From an uncultured Oxalobacteraceae bacterium (GTDB taxonomy: Bacteria > Pseudomonadota > Gammaproteobacteria > Burkholderiales > Burkholderiaceae): DNA of 49,896 bases. Both the position numbers and the translations under genes were made by a program. Shown one piece after another: positions 15,511-24,007 of the stretch; position 1 is the stretch's first letter, and each line of letters starts with the position of its first letter. The notes below the pieces were generated by a model. That model had not been told where the DNA came from and did no database searches. It saw only the letters and a list, made by a program, of their open reading frames with translations. Location: contig CAMLIL010000038.1 of NCBI GenBank assembly GCA_946480015.1, positions 1 through 49,896 on the forward strand, in the 5' to 3' direction.

Positions 15511-16533
15511 TCAAAAGATCTTGGCGAACTTGTCGACGTTATCTTTGTTGTAGGTGAATGGCGGCGCCAGCGCGGCTTCGCCATTGGCGTCGATATCGAT
15601 CTTGCCCATGCGGCCCACGGCCACGCTGGCCGGCGTCGCTTTACCCTTGACGAATTCGCTGGCGGCGTAGGTGGCCGCATAGCCCAGGTCGATCGGATTC
15701 CAGATCGCGAATTCGCGCACCGCGCCGCTCTTGACGTGGCCGGCCATTTCGGACGGCAGACCCAGGCCGGTGACGAAGACCTTGCCCACCAGCTTTTCGT
15801 CGACCACGGCTTTGCTCGCGGCCACGATGCCGACCGTGGTCGGGGCGATGATGGCTTTCAGATTCGGGTTGCTGCGCAACAGGCCGATCGCTTCGCGGTA
15901 GCTTTTATCCGACTGGTCGTCGCCATAGACGGTCGCCACCAGTTTGAGCTTGTTGTATTCCGGCTTTTCCAGCAGCTTTTTCATCACGCCGATCCAGATA
16001 TTCTGGTTCGTCGCCTGCGCCGAGGCCGACAAAATGGCGATCTCGCCCGCGCCGCCGATGGCGTCGGAGGCCATCTGGATCTGCTTTTCACCGATCAGCT
16101 GCGCATTCGACGGATTCAGTTGCATCAGGCGGCCTTCCTTGGCCAGGCCGCTGTCGAACGAGATCACCTTGATCCCGCGCTTCATGGCTTTCTGGGCAAT
16201 CGGCACCAGCGCGTTCGGATCGTTGGCCGAAATGACGATGGCGTCGACTTTCTGGCTGATCAGCGCATTGATGATTTCGATCTGGCCTTCCGCGCTCGGC
16301 GAGGTCGGGCCGGTGTAGATGATTTCGGTGTTACCCAGTTCCTGGGCGGCTTCCTTGGCGCCCTCGTGGGCGGCATCGAAGAAGCCATTGCCGAGGTTTT
16401 TGACAACCATGGCAATCTTTACTTTTTCATTTTTCTTTTCGCAGCCGGCCATCGCGCCCAGCAGGCTGACGGCAATGGCCGCCGCCAGAACTTTTTTCAG
16501 CAGCATGCGTTTCGAATGCAGGGTATCGATCAA
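15511..16533 (-). CDS. rhaS: Rhamnose ABC transporter, substrate-binding lipoprotein RhaS
   Basis: The product is 340 residues, a periplasmic binding protein of the ribose/rhamnose class: VKIAMVVKNLGNGFFDAAHE at the mature N-terminus, QKVDAIVISANDPNALVPIA, KVISFDSGL and VGKVFVTGLGLPSEMAGHV. The signal peptide ends with the lipobox LLGAMAGC, so the protein is probably a membrane-anchored lipoprotein. The start is taken as TTG 16533, because GGAGAT lies seven bases before it and TTGA overlaps the rhaR stop. The ATG at 16506 would give 331 residues but lacks a ribosome site. A longer open frame reaches back into rhaR but would use that gene's out-of-frame sequence. It delivers L-rhamnose to RhaPQT. 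This is unrelated to the E. coli AraC-type regulator also called RhaS. Confidence 0.9.
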   Translation of the reverse strand: MIDTLHSKRMLLKKVLAAAIAVSLLGAMAGCEKKNEKVKIAMVVKNLGNGFFDAAHEGAKEAAQELGNTEIIYTGPTSPSAEGQIEIINALISQKVDAIVISANDPNALVPIAQKAMKRGIKVISFDSGLAKEGRLMQLNPSNAQLIGEKQIQMASDAIGGAGEIAILSASAQATNQNIWIGVMKKLLEKPEYNKLKLVATVYGDDQSDKSYREAIGLLRSNPNLKAIIAPTTVGIVAASKAVVDEKLVGKVFVTGLGLPSEMAGHVKSGAVREFAIWNPIDLGYAATYAASEFVKGKATPASVAVGRMGKIDIDANGEAALAPPFTYNKDNVDKFAKIF

Positions 16534-17396
16534 TGCGAAATCTCCGTTTGGAAGAGGGCGCTGGACTGGAGGTCGAACGCGGGCGTATAGGCGTTGCTCA
16601 TCATGGGGGCGGGCACGGCTTCGGGCGCCACCGTCACCACTTTCACGCCAGCCTGCTCGAGCAGCTGCACGGCGCTGTCGGACGCGTTGGTATCGGTAAT
16701 GACGGTGGAAACGCGGTTCAGGCCGCACAGGATCAGGCCGGCCTTCTTGGCGAATTTGGAACTGTCGGCCAGAACGATCAATTCCTCGGCCTGGCTGATC
16801 AGGCGCTTTTCGGCCTGGATCAGCAGCGGATCGGCTTCCATCAATCCCAGCAGGGACAAGCCGTACACGCTCATGAACATCTTGGCGGCGTAATGGTGCT
16901 GGGTGATGTCGTTGTCGAACGGGCTGAGAATGACGTTCTGTTCGCGGTAGACCTTGCCGCCGGGGAGAATGATCTCGTTTTCGCTCGACACCAGCAGGCG
17001 TTCGGCCATCAAAAACGAATTGGTCAGGATCTTGAGGTGCTTGTCGACCAGGAATTCGGCCATCATGAAGGTGGTGGTGCCACCGTTAATGATGATCGTT
17101 TCGCCTTCCGTGCACATGCCGCAGGCGTAACGGGCAATCGCGCGTTTGCGCTCGGCGAAGCATTGAATATTGTTCTGGAAGGTTTCGCTCGACAGGGCGA
17201 ACGAGCGTTTTTTCTGCTGCAGGTTTTCGGCGCCGCCGCGGGTGCGGGTGAGCAGATTGCGCGCGGCCAGCCAGCTGATATCGCGCCGGACCGTGGCCGG
17301 CGAGGCATTGAGCCATTCGACCAGTTGCTGAACCGTCGCCGTATTATGTTCGGCGAGCAGCTTCAGCAAACGCTTGCGACGTTTGTGATTCACCAT
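16530..17396 (-). CDS. rhaR: DeoR-family transcriptional regulator, probable rhamnose repressor RhaR
   Basis: The product is 288 residues from ATG 17396 with a good site (AGGAGACAGAA). The N-terminal winged helix (about residues 1-57) has TVQQLVEWLNASPATVRRDI, the DeoR recognition-helix signature, followed by LLTRTRGGA. The C-terminal DeoRC sugar-phosphate sensor domain (about 75-250) shows EGETIIINGGTTTFMMAEFL, LKILTNSF, EIILPGGKVYREQNVILSPF and LIVLADSSKFAKKAGL. Members usually repress catabolic operons and are released by a phosphorylated intermediate; in Rhizobium leguminosarum RhaR is the negative regulator of the same gene set. It is the first gene of rhaRSTPQK and is divergent from rhaDI, so it probably controls both directions and itself. 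Confidence 0.9.
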   Translation of the reverse strand: MVNHKRRKRLLKLLAEHNTATVQQLVEWLNASPATVRRDISWLAARNLLTRTRGGAENLQQKKRSFALSSETFQNNIQCFAERKRAIARYACGMCTEGETIIINGGTTTFMMAEFLVDKHLKILTNSFLMAERLLVSSENEIILPGGKVYREQNVILSPFDNDITQHHYAAKMFMSVYGLSLLGLMEADPLLIQAEKRLISQAEELIVLADSSKFAKKAGLILCGLNRVSTVITDTNASDSAVQLLEQAGVKVVTVAPEAVPAPMMSNAYTPAFDLQSSALFQTEISH

Positions 17397-17502
17397 TTCT
17401 GTCTCCTATTTATGCCGTCTGTGCTGCTTGCGGCTTTGATCATGGTCCTCTCTGGAATGAGCGCCTTGTCAACAGCAAGACTAATCATTCCGCTCAAGCC
17501 GG

Positions 17503-17517
17503 TCAATCACAGATTGA
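17503..17517. promoter_or_regulatory. Candidate RhaR operator: TCAATC-ACA-GATTGA palindrome
   Basis: This is a perfect six-base inverted repeat with a three-base centre, in the middle of the rhaR-rhaD gap and surrounded by further TGATT half-sites. DeoR-type repressors commonly bind several such sites over a few hundred bases and loop the DNA. Assignment to RhaR is inferred from location. Confidence 0.55.
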
Positions 17518-17618
17518 TCACGTTGGTGATTATTTCCGGCCAACGAGCCGCAACCGAGCGCGAATCGATCATCATTCTGATTATTCCGATACTGCTCATG
17601 ATATTGATTACTAGAGCA

Positions 17619-17647
17619 TTGACTCGCATTGGCTGCTGATTTCTACT
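17619..17647 (+). promoter_or_regulatory. rhaD: Candidate sigma-70 promoter of rhaDI
   Basis: TTGACT (17619-17624) and TCTACT (17642-17647) are separated by 17 bases, matching five and four of six consensus positions. Transcription would begin near 17655, giving a leader of about 70 bases to the rhaD start. TGATTA just upstream and CTGATT within the spacer would place repressor half-sites on the promoter. Confidence 0.55.
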
Positions 17648-17724
17648 GGGCGCAGTCGCTTTTTGGCAGGTGAATGATCAATCCATCGAGCGAAAAGAAC
17701 GCCAAATTAATTTACGGAGATAGC

Positions 17725-19833
17725 ATGACCGCATTGAATGAAACGACGCCGAAGTTACCGATCGCCTCGCTGTGGGACGACGCCAAGGCTGCCACGCTGA
17801 GCGAACCGGAACTGCTGCTGTACCGTTCGAACCTGCTCGGCTCGGACCTGCGCATTACCAACTTCGGCGGCGGCAATACCTCGGCCAAGATCGATATGAC
17901 CGATCCGCTCAGCGGCGAGCAGGTCGAGGTACTGTGGGTGAAGGGCTCCGGCGGCGACCTGGGCAGCATCAAGCTGGACGGTTTTTCGACCCTGTACATG
18001 AGCAAGCTGCACGCGCTCAAGGGCCGTTACCGCGGTCTGGAGCATGAAGACGAGATGGTGGCCTATCTGCCGCACTGCACCTTCAACCTGAACCCGCGCG
18101 CGGCCAGTATCGACACCCCGCTGCACGCTTACATCAACCGCAAGCACGTCGACCACATGCACCCGGACTCGGTCATCGCGATTGCCGCCTGCAAGAACAG
18201 CGAGGCGCTGACCCAGAAGATCTTCGAAGGCGAACTCGGTTGGCTGCCATGGCAGCGTCCTGGCTACGACCTCGGTCTGAAACTCGAAGCGCTGTCGAAG
18301 GCCCAGCCAAACCTGAAGGGCATCATCCTGGAGGGCCACGGCCTGTTCACCTGGGGCGACAGCGCCAAATCGTGCTACGAAACCACGCTGGCGATCATCA
18401 AGCGCGCCGAAGACTGGCTCGCGGCCAACGTCCGGCAGCCTTCGTTCGGCGGCCAGAAAGTGCAGTCCCTGCCGGCCGAACAGCGCGCCGCGCTGGCCGC
18501 CAGGCTGATGCCTCTGCTGCGCGGCAAAATCAGCAAGGACGAGTACAAGCTGGGTCACTTCGACGACAGCGCCACCGTGCTCGACTTCGTCAACAGCGCC
18601 GACCTGGAGCCGCTGGCGGCCCTGGGCACCTCGTGCCCCGACCACTTCCTGCGCACCAAGATCCGTCCTTACGTGATCGCTTTCGACCCGGCCAATCCCG
18701 ACGTCGACGCCGTCGTCGCCGGCCTGGATGCCGGGCTGGAAGCCTACCGCGCCGAGTACGTGGCCTATCACACCCGCTGCAAGCGTCCCAACAGCCCGGC
18801 CGTGCGCGACGCCAATCCGATCATCTACCTGATTCCTGGCGTGGGCATGCTGTCGTTCGCCAAGGACAAGGCCACCGCGCGTATCGCCGGCGAGTTCTAC
18901 GTCAACGCCATCAATGTGATGCGCGGCGCGAACGGCGTCGACACCTATGTCGGCCTGCCGGAACAGGAAGCCTTCGATATCGAATACTGGCTGCTTGAAG
19001 AAGCCAAGCTGCAGCGCATGCCGAAGCCGAAGTCGCTGGCCGGGCGCGTCGCCCTGGTTACCGGCGGTGGCGGCGGCATCGGCCAGGCGGTGGCACGCCA
19101 GCTGCTGGCCGAAGGCGCCTGCGTCATGCTGACCGATATCGACCAGGAAGCCCTGGACGGCGCCTACGAAGCCCTGCTCAAGACCGGCGGCAAGGATGCC
19201 ATCGCCGTGCACAAGGCGAACATCACCAGCGAGCAGGATGTCGAAGGCATCCTGGCCGCGACCGCGCTGCGTTTCGGCGGCATCGACCTGCTGATCTCGA
19301 ACGCCGGCATCGCCTCGTCGGCACCGCTGGAAGACACCACGCTGGAAATCTGGCAGCGTAACCAGGACATCCTGGTCACCGGCTACTTCCTGGCCAGCCG
19401 CGCCGCCTTCCGCATCATGAAGCAGCAGGAACTGGGCGGGTCGATGGTCTTCGTGGCCTCGAAAAACGGCCTGGTTGCATCAAGCGGCGCATCGGCCTAC
19501 TGCACCGCCAAGGCCGCTGAATTGCACCTGGCACGCTGCGTCGCCCTGGAAGGCGCCAACTACGGCATCCGCGTCAACGTGGTCAATCCGGACGCGGTGA
19601 TCCGCGGCTCGCGCATCTGGGACGGCAAGTGGAAGCAGGAGCGCGCCCAGTCGAACAAGATCGGCGAGGACGATATCGAAGAGTTCTACCGCAAGCGCAG
19701 CATGCTCAAGCTGTCGGTGCTGCCGGAAGATATCGCCGAAGCGGTGTATTTCCTGGCCAGCGACAAGTCGGCCAAGAGCACGGGTAACATCATCAACGTC
19801 GACGCCGGCAACGCCGCCGCGTTCACCCGTTGA
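17725..19833 (+). CDS. rhaD: Bifunctional L-rhamnulose-1-phosphate aldolase / L-lactaldehyde dehydrogenase (short-chain type)
   Basis: The product is 702 residues from ATG 17725, which has GGAG six bases before it. The N-terminal part (about residues 20-430) is a class II aldolase/adducin-type domain with a zinc-type histidine cluster HVDHMHPDS near 141-149 and EGHGLFTWG near 203. The C-terminal part (about 440-702) is a short-chain dehydrogenase with TGGGGGIG near 445, ISNAGIASS near 524 and the catalytic YCTAK (Tyr592, Lys596). The fused enzyme cleaves L-rhamnulose 1-phosphate to DHAP and L-lactaldehyde, and the second domain is thought to oxidise the aldehyde to L-lactate. The two-domain form is typical of alphaproteobacterial and Bacillus rhamnose loci and differs from single-domain E. 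coli RhaD. It is cytoplasmic and forms an operon with rhaI, 60 bases downstream. Confidence 0.93.
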   Translation: MTALNETTPKLPIASLWDDAKAATLSEPELLLYRSNLLGSDLRITNFGGGNTSAKIDMTDPLSGEQVEVLWVKGSGGDLGSIKLDGFSTLYMSKLHALKGRYRGLEHEDEMVAYLPHCTFNLNPRAASIDTPLHAYINRKHVDHMHPDSVIAIAACKNSEALTQKIFEGELGWLPWQRPGYDLGLKLEALSKAQPNLKGIILEGHGLFTWGDSAKSCYETTLAIIKRAEDWLAANVRQPSFGGQKVQSLPAEQRAALAARLMPLLRGKISKDEYKLGHFDDSATVLDFVNSADLEPLAALGTSCPDHFLRTKIRPYVIAFDPANPDVDAVVAGLDAGLEAYRAEYVAYHTRCKRPNSPAVRDANPIIYLIPGVGMLSFAKDKATARIAGEFYVNAINVMRGANGVDTYVGLPEQEAFDIEYWLLEEAKLQRMPKPKSLAGRVALVTGGGGGIGQAVARQLLAEGACVMLTDIDQEALDGAYEALLKTGGKDAIAVHKANITSEQDVEGILAATALRFGGIDLLISNAGIASSAPLEDTTLEIWQRNQDILVTGYFLASRAAFRIMKQQELGGSMVFVASKNGLVASSGASAYCTAKAAELHLARCVALEGANYGIRVNVVNPDAVIRGSRIWDGKWKQERAQSNKIGEDDIEEFYRKRSMLKLSVLPEDIAEAVYFLASDKSAKSTGNIINVDAGNAAAFTR

Positions 19834-19850
19834 TTCAATAAGAACGACAA

Positions 19851-19873
19851 GCGGGGGCCGTATGCGCCCCCGC
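19851..19873 (+). other. Strong hairpin between rhaD and rhaI
   Basis: GCGGGGGC and GCCCCCGC form a perfect eight-pair stem around a seven-base loop in the 60-base rhaD-rhaI gap. No run of T follows, so it is unlikely to be an efficient terminator. It may stabilise or separate the two messages. The rhaI ribosome site CAGGAGA lies just downstream. Confidence 0.65.
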
Positions 19874-19893
19874 CGGTCCACAGGAGACATGAC

Positions 19894-21189
19894 ATGAACA
19901 AACCAATCGACGCCGGACTGGTCGCGGAACTGAACGCGAAGGCCCAGGCCAATCTGGAAGCCGACTACGTGGCGCTGGGCGGCATGCTGGCCCGCCGCGG
20001 CCTGGATATCGAAAAGCTGACCGCGCTGGCGCAGACCTTCGCGGTGGCCCTGCCGAGCTGGGGCGCCGGCACCGGCGGTACCCGCTTCGCGCGCTTCCCC
20101 GGCAAAGGCGAACCGCGCAATGTGTTCGAAAAGCTGGACGACTGCGGCGTCATCCACCAGCTGACCAACGCCACCCCGACCGTGTCGCTGCACTTCCCAT
20201 GGGATAAACCGACCGACGCCAAGGAACTGCGCGACTACGCGGCCAACCTGAACCTGGGCTTCGACGTCGTCAACTCGAACACCTTCCAGGACCAGCAGGG
20301 CCAGGCCCACACCTACAAGTACGGCAGCCTGACGGCCCAGAGCGCGGCAGCGCGCGAGCAGGCCGTGGCGCATAATATCGACTGCATCGAGATCGGCAAG
20401 ACGCTCGGCTCCAAGGGCCTGACCGTGTGGGTCGGCGACGGCTCCAACTTCCCCGGCCAGAACAACCTGCGCGGGTCGCTGGAACGCTATCTGGACAGCA
20501 TGCGCGGCATCTACGCGGCGCTGCCGGACGACTGGCAGGTCTACATCGAGCACAAGCTGTTCGAGCCTGCCTTCTACGCCACCACCATCGCCGACTGGGG
20601 CACCAGCTTCGCCTGCGCCCAGCAGCTCGGTCCGAAGGCCAAGTGCCTGGTCGACCTGGGTCACCACGCGCCGAACACCAATATCGAAATGATCGTGGCG
20701 CGCCTGGCGCAGTTCGGCAAGCTCGGTGGCTTCCACTTCAACGACAGCAAGTACGGCGACGACGACCTGGATTCGGGCAGCATCAATCCGTTCCAGCTGT
20801 TCCTGATCTTTAACGAGCTGGCCGACGTGGACCTGCGCGACGGCGGCGCGCGCAACCTGGCCTACATGCTGGACCAGTCGCACAACGTGACCGATCCGAT
20901 CGAAAGCCTGATGAGCAGCGCCATGGAGGTGCAGCGCGCCTTCATCCAGGCCGCGCTGGTGGACCGCGCCGCGCTGGCGCAGTACCAGGAGCAGAACGAC
21001 GTGCTGCAGGCCGCGCAAACGCTCAAGCACGCCTTCCGCACCGACGTCAGCGCCATCCTGGCGATGGCGCGCGTGCGCTCCGGCGCCGCCGCCGATCCTG
21101 TGGCCGCGTACCGCAGCAGCGGTTACCGCGACCGTGCCGCCTCGGCACGTCCAGCCAAGGCTGGCGCAAGCAGCAGCGGTATCGTCTGA
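19894..21189 (+). CDS. rhaI: L-rhamnose isomerase (Pseudomonas stutzeri type)
   Basis: The product is 431 residues from ATG 19894 with AGGAG upstream. It converts L-rhamnose to L-rhamnulose in the cytoplasm. The sequence matches the Pseudomonas stutzeri L-rhamnose isomerase class, not the E. coli RhaA class. Metal ligands known in that enzyme fall at the same numbers here: Glu219 (VYIEHK), Asp254 (LVDLGHH), His281 (FHFND) and Asp327 (YMLDQSH) for one metal, and His257, Asp289 and Asp291 (KYGDDD) for the other. A xylose-isomerase-like TIM barrel is therefore intact. The last 30 or so residues (Ala/Arg/Ser-rich) are probably disordered. It is co-transcribed with rhaD; the following GH106 gene starts 73 bases on. 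Confidence 0.95.
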   Translation: MNKPIDAGLVAELNAKAQANLEADYVALGGMLARRGLDIEKLTALAQTFAVALPSWGAGTGGTRFARFPGKGEPRNVFEKLDDCGVIHQLTNATPTVSLHFPWDKPTDAKELRDYAANLNLGFDVVNSNTFQDQQGQAHTYKYGSLTAQSAAAREQAVAHNIDCIEIGKTLGSKGLTVWVGDGSNFPGQNNLRGSLERYLDSMRGIYAALPDDWQVYIEHKLFEPAFYATTIADWGTSFACAQQLGPKAKCLVDLGHHAPNTNIEMIVARLAQFGKLGGFHFNDSKYGDDDLDSGSINPFQLFLIFNELADVDLRDGGARNLAYMLDQSHNVTDPIESLMSSAMEVQRAFIQAALVDRAALAQYQEQNDVLQAAQTLKHAFRTDVSAILAMARVRSGAAADPVAAYRSSGYRDRAASARPAKAGASSSGIV

Positions 21190-21262
21190 CCGCAGGGCGC
21201 GCGCGGGCAGGCCCGCGCGCGCCCTCGTGGTTCTTGAAAGCCGAATTCCAGGAGCTTCATCC

Positions 21263-24007
21263 ATGCGCATGCGCCTTCCGCGCTACGCCGCCATTCGCCT
21301 CATGGCCGCCGCCGCGTTTTGCAGCCCGGGCGCAGAGGGCGCCGTGCCGCCGCATCCCCTTCCCACCGTATCGAATTCCATTGGCGAAGCCGCCGCCCAT
21401 TTCGCCACGCCGCCGCTGGACGCGCGTCCGCTGCTGCGCTGGTGGTGGTTCGGACCGGCCGTCGTCAAGCCGGAGCTCGAACGCGAAATGAACGCCATGA
21501 AGCAGGGCGGCTTCGGCGGTTTCGAGATCCAGCCGGTGTATCCGATGGAGCTGGACGACCCGGCGCGCGGTATCCGCAACGTGCCGTATATGTCGCCCGA
21601 TTTCCTCGACGCCGTCGCGTTTGCGAACCGCAAGGCGCGCGAACAGGGCCTGCGCGTGGACGTGACGCTCGCCAGCGGCTGGCCGTATGGCGGACCGCAC
21701 ATCAGCGCCCAGCAGGCGGCCAGCCGCCTGCGCGTGCACGCCGTCGAGGTGCCGGCGGGCAGCGCCACGGCGCCGCTGCCAGCCATCATGAGCGGCGAAA
21801 AGCTGCTGGCCACCTTCATCGGCAGCGGCAGCGCCAACAATCCGGACAACGCGTCGCTGACCCTGTTCGAGGCGGCAGGCAGCGGCAACGGCCGCATCGC
21901 CGTCAAGCCGGCCAGTGAGGCGCGCGTGCTGGTGTACTACCTGGCCAGCCGTACCGGCCAGCAGGTCAAGCGCGCCGCGCTCGGCGCCGAAGGCTTCGTG
22001 CTCGATCACCTTTCGCGCGGCGCCGTCGATCAACACCTCAACACCATCGCCGAACCGCTGCTGAAGGCCTTCGGCGACCAGCCGCCCTACGCGGTGTTTT
22101 CGGACAGCCTGGAAGTCTACGGCAGCGACTGGACCGATGACTTCCTTGCCGAATTCCAGAAGCGGCGCGGTTACGACCTCAAGCCGCACCTGCCCAAGAT
22201 CACCAGCGGGCAGGGCGCCGACGCCGCCGCCATGCGGCGCGACTGGGTGCTCACGCAGACCGAACTGGCCAACGAGCGCTATCTGACACCGATCGACAAC
22301 TGGGCCAGGGCGCATGGCACGCAATTGCGCTCGCAGACCTACGGCGAGCCGCCGGTGACGATGTCGAGCAACCGCCTGGTCGCGCTGCCGGAAGGCGAGG
22401 GCCCGCAGTTTCGCTCCTTCTCGTTCACCCGGCTGGCCACCTCGGCCGGCCACATCTACAACCGCCCGGTGATCTCCGCCGAGACCTGGACCTGGCTCAA
22501 TTCGCCCGCCTTCTCGGCCACGCCGCTGGACATGAAGGCCGAAGCGGACCGCATGCTGCTGCAGGGCGTGAACCAGTTTGTCGGCCACGGCTGGCCGTAC
22601 ACGCCGCCGGGCAGCCAGGAACCGGGCTACGCCTTCTATGCGGCCGCCGTGTTCGATGACCACAACCCGTGGTGGAACGTGATGCCGGACGTGAACGGCT
22701 ACCTGACCCGCATGAGCTACCTGATGCGCCAGGGCCAGCCGGCCAACGATGTGGCGGTGTACCTGCCCAACGACGACGTGGCGGCCACGCTGGTTCCGGG
22801 CAAGGTGTCGCTGTCGGCCGAGATGCACAGGTATGTCACGCCGGAACTGACTGAAGCGATACTCGATGCCGGCTACAACCTCGATTACGTCGACGCGGAA
22901 TCGGTGCTGGCGGCCGGCGTCAGGCACCCGGTGCTGGTGCTGCCGCATGTGACGCGCATGGCGCCGGACGTGCTGGCCAGGCTGGCCGATTACGCCCGCG
23001 CCGGCGGCAAGGTGCTGGTCCTGGGCCGGTTGCCGTCGCTGGCGCCGGGTTATGCCAATGCGCGGCAGGTGAGCGCGCAGGTGGCGGCGGGCGCACAAGA
23101 GCTGCTGGCCGCAGGCGCCCGCGTGGTGCCGCAAGCCGCCATCGGCGCGGCTTTGCATGCCGCCCGTGCGCCGGACATGCAAGTGTCCGCGCATGCCAGC
23201 GATGTCGGCTTCGTGCACCGCAAGCTGCTTGACGCGGACATCTACTTCATCGCCAACACCAGCAACCGCGATGTCGACGCGCAGGCGCGCTTCCGGGCGC
23301 CGCGTGCCGAGGCCGCATGGCTGGACCCGTTCAGCGGCAAGCTGACGCGCGCGGGGGCCACGTTCGGGCTCAAGCTGGCGCCGTACGAATCGCGCGTGCT
23401 GGTGTTCTCCGACAAGGCGCTGGCCACGACGGCAGCGCCGCGCCTGGGTGAAGCCAGGCTGGCCGCTGACCTGAGCGGCGACTGGAGCGTCAGCTTTCCG
23501 GGCAAGGCCAAGCCGGTCGCCATGCGCCAGCTGCGCTCATGGACCGAGGATGAGGACATCCGCTACTTCTCGGGCGTGGCGGTGTATGCCAGGGACGTGA
23601 ACGTGGGCGCGGCGCAGCTCAAGGGCGCGCGCGTGTCGCTGGACTTCGGCCCCGGCACCGCGCTGGCGTCGACGCCGAAGGTCCCGGCCGGCATGCGCGC
23701 CATGCTGGATTCGCCGGTGCGCGAGGCGGCCCAGGTGCTGGTCAACGGCCAGCGCGCCGGTGCCGTGTGGGCGCCGCCATACAGGGTCGACGTGACGGCG
23801 CTCCTCAAACCGGGCAAGAACCGCATCGAGGTGCAGGTCGCCAACCTGGCCCTCAACACGTTGGCGGGGCGCACCCTGCCGGACTACCGCCTGCTGTCGG
23901 CGCGCTACACCCAGCGTTTCGTGCCGCAGGATACGGCGCTGATCGAGCCGCGGCCTGCCGGCATCCTCGGGCCGGTCAAGCTGATTACGTACACCGAGAC
24001 ACCATGA
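21263..24007 (+). CDS. Alpha-L-rhamnosidase, glycoside hydrolase family 106
   Basis: The product is 914 residues from ATG 21263, eight bases after AGGAG; the in-frame extension to 21134 overlaps rhaI and is rejected. An N-terminal signal-like segment (about residues 1-27) precedes a region typical of GH106: RPLLRWWWFGPAVVKPELER, GGFGGFEIQPVYPME and VDVTLASGWPYGGPHIS. The central (beta/alpha)8 domain includes VFSDSLEVYGSDWTDDFLAE and HGTQLRSQTYGEPP. QGVNQFVGHGWPYTPPG is also typical, and the C-terminus has galactose-binding-like beta domains (about 770-910). The family releases terminal alpha-L-rhamnose from pectin rhamnogalacturonans by inversion. Its stop overlaps the GH105 start (ATGA), and rhaM follows, so a rhamnose-releasing enzyme and its anomer-exchanging partner share one transcript. 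Confidence 0.9.
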   Translation: MRMRLPRYAAIRLMAAAAFCSPGAEGAVPPHPLPTVSNSIGEAAAHFATPPLDARPLLRWWWFGPAVVKPELEREMNAMKQGGFGGFEIQPVYPMELDDPARGIRNVPYMSPDFLDAVAFANRKAREQGLRVDVTLASGWPYGGPHISAQQAASRLRVHAVEVPAGSATAPLPAIMSGEKLLATFIGSGSANNPDNASLTLFEAAGSGNGRIAVKPASEARVLVYYLASRTGQQVKRAALGAEGFVLDHLSRGAVDQHLNTIAEPLLKAFGDQPPYAVFSDSLEVYGSDWTDDFLAEFQKRRGYDLKPHLPKITSGQGADAAAMRRDWVLTQTELANERYLTPIDNWARAHGTQLRSQTYGEPPVTMSSNRLVALPEGEGPQFRSFSFTRLATSAGHIYNRPVISAETWTWLNSPAFSATPLDMKAEADRMLLQGVNQFVGHGWPYTPPGSQEPGYAFYAAAVFDDHNPWWNVMPDVNGYLTRMSYLMRQGQPANDVAVYLPNDDVAATLVPGKVSLSAEMHRYVTPELTEAILDAGYNLDYVDAESVLAAGVRHPVLVLPHVTRMAPDVLARLADYARAGGKVLVLGRLPSLAPGYANARQVSAQVAAGAQELLAAGARVVPQAAIGAALHAARAPDMQVSAHASDVGFVHRKLLDADIYFIANTSNRDVDAQARFRAPRAEAAWLDPFSGKLTRAGATFGLKLAPYESRVLVFSDKALATTAAPRLGEARLAADLSGDWSVSFPGKAKPVAMRQLRSWTEDEDIRYFSGVAVYARDVNVGAAQLKGARVSLDFGPGTALASTPKVPAGMRAMLDSPVREAAQVLVNGQRAGAVWAPPYRVDVTALLKPGKNRIEVQVANLALNTLAGRTLPDYRLLSARYTQRFVPQDTALIEPRPAGILGPVKLITYTETP

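Larger units (their letters stand above)
17397..17724. other. rhaR-rhaD divergent control region
   Basis: These 328 bases are distinctly AT-richer than the flanking genes and contain no plausible gene. They are full of TGATT/AATCA words: CTAATCATT near 17481, the palindrome at 17503-17517, TGATCAC and GGTGATT near 17515-17532, ATCATCATTCTGATTATT near 17570-17585, ATATTGATTA near 17601, and CTGATT at the rhaD promoter spacer. A TTGACA (minus strand, 17467-17472) points towards rhaR but has no convincing -10 box. Confidence 0.75.

Noticed and set aside
16534..16728. N-terminal extension of RhaS
   Set aside because: It overlaps rhaR out of frame, is Arg-rich and would bury the lipoprotein signal.
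17467..17472. TTGACA on the minus strand as -35 of the rhaR promoter
   Set aside because: No acceptable -10 hexamer lies 16-18 bases downstream, so it is only mentioned in the intergenic entry.
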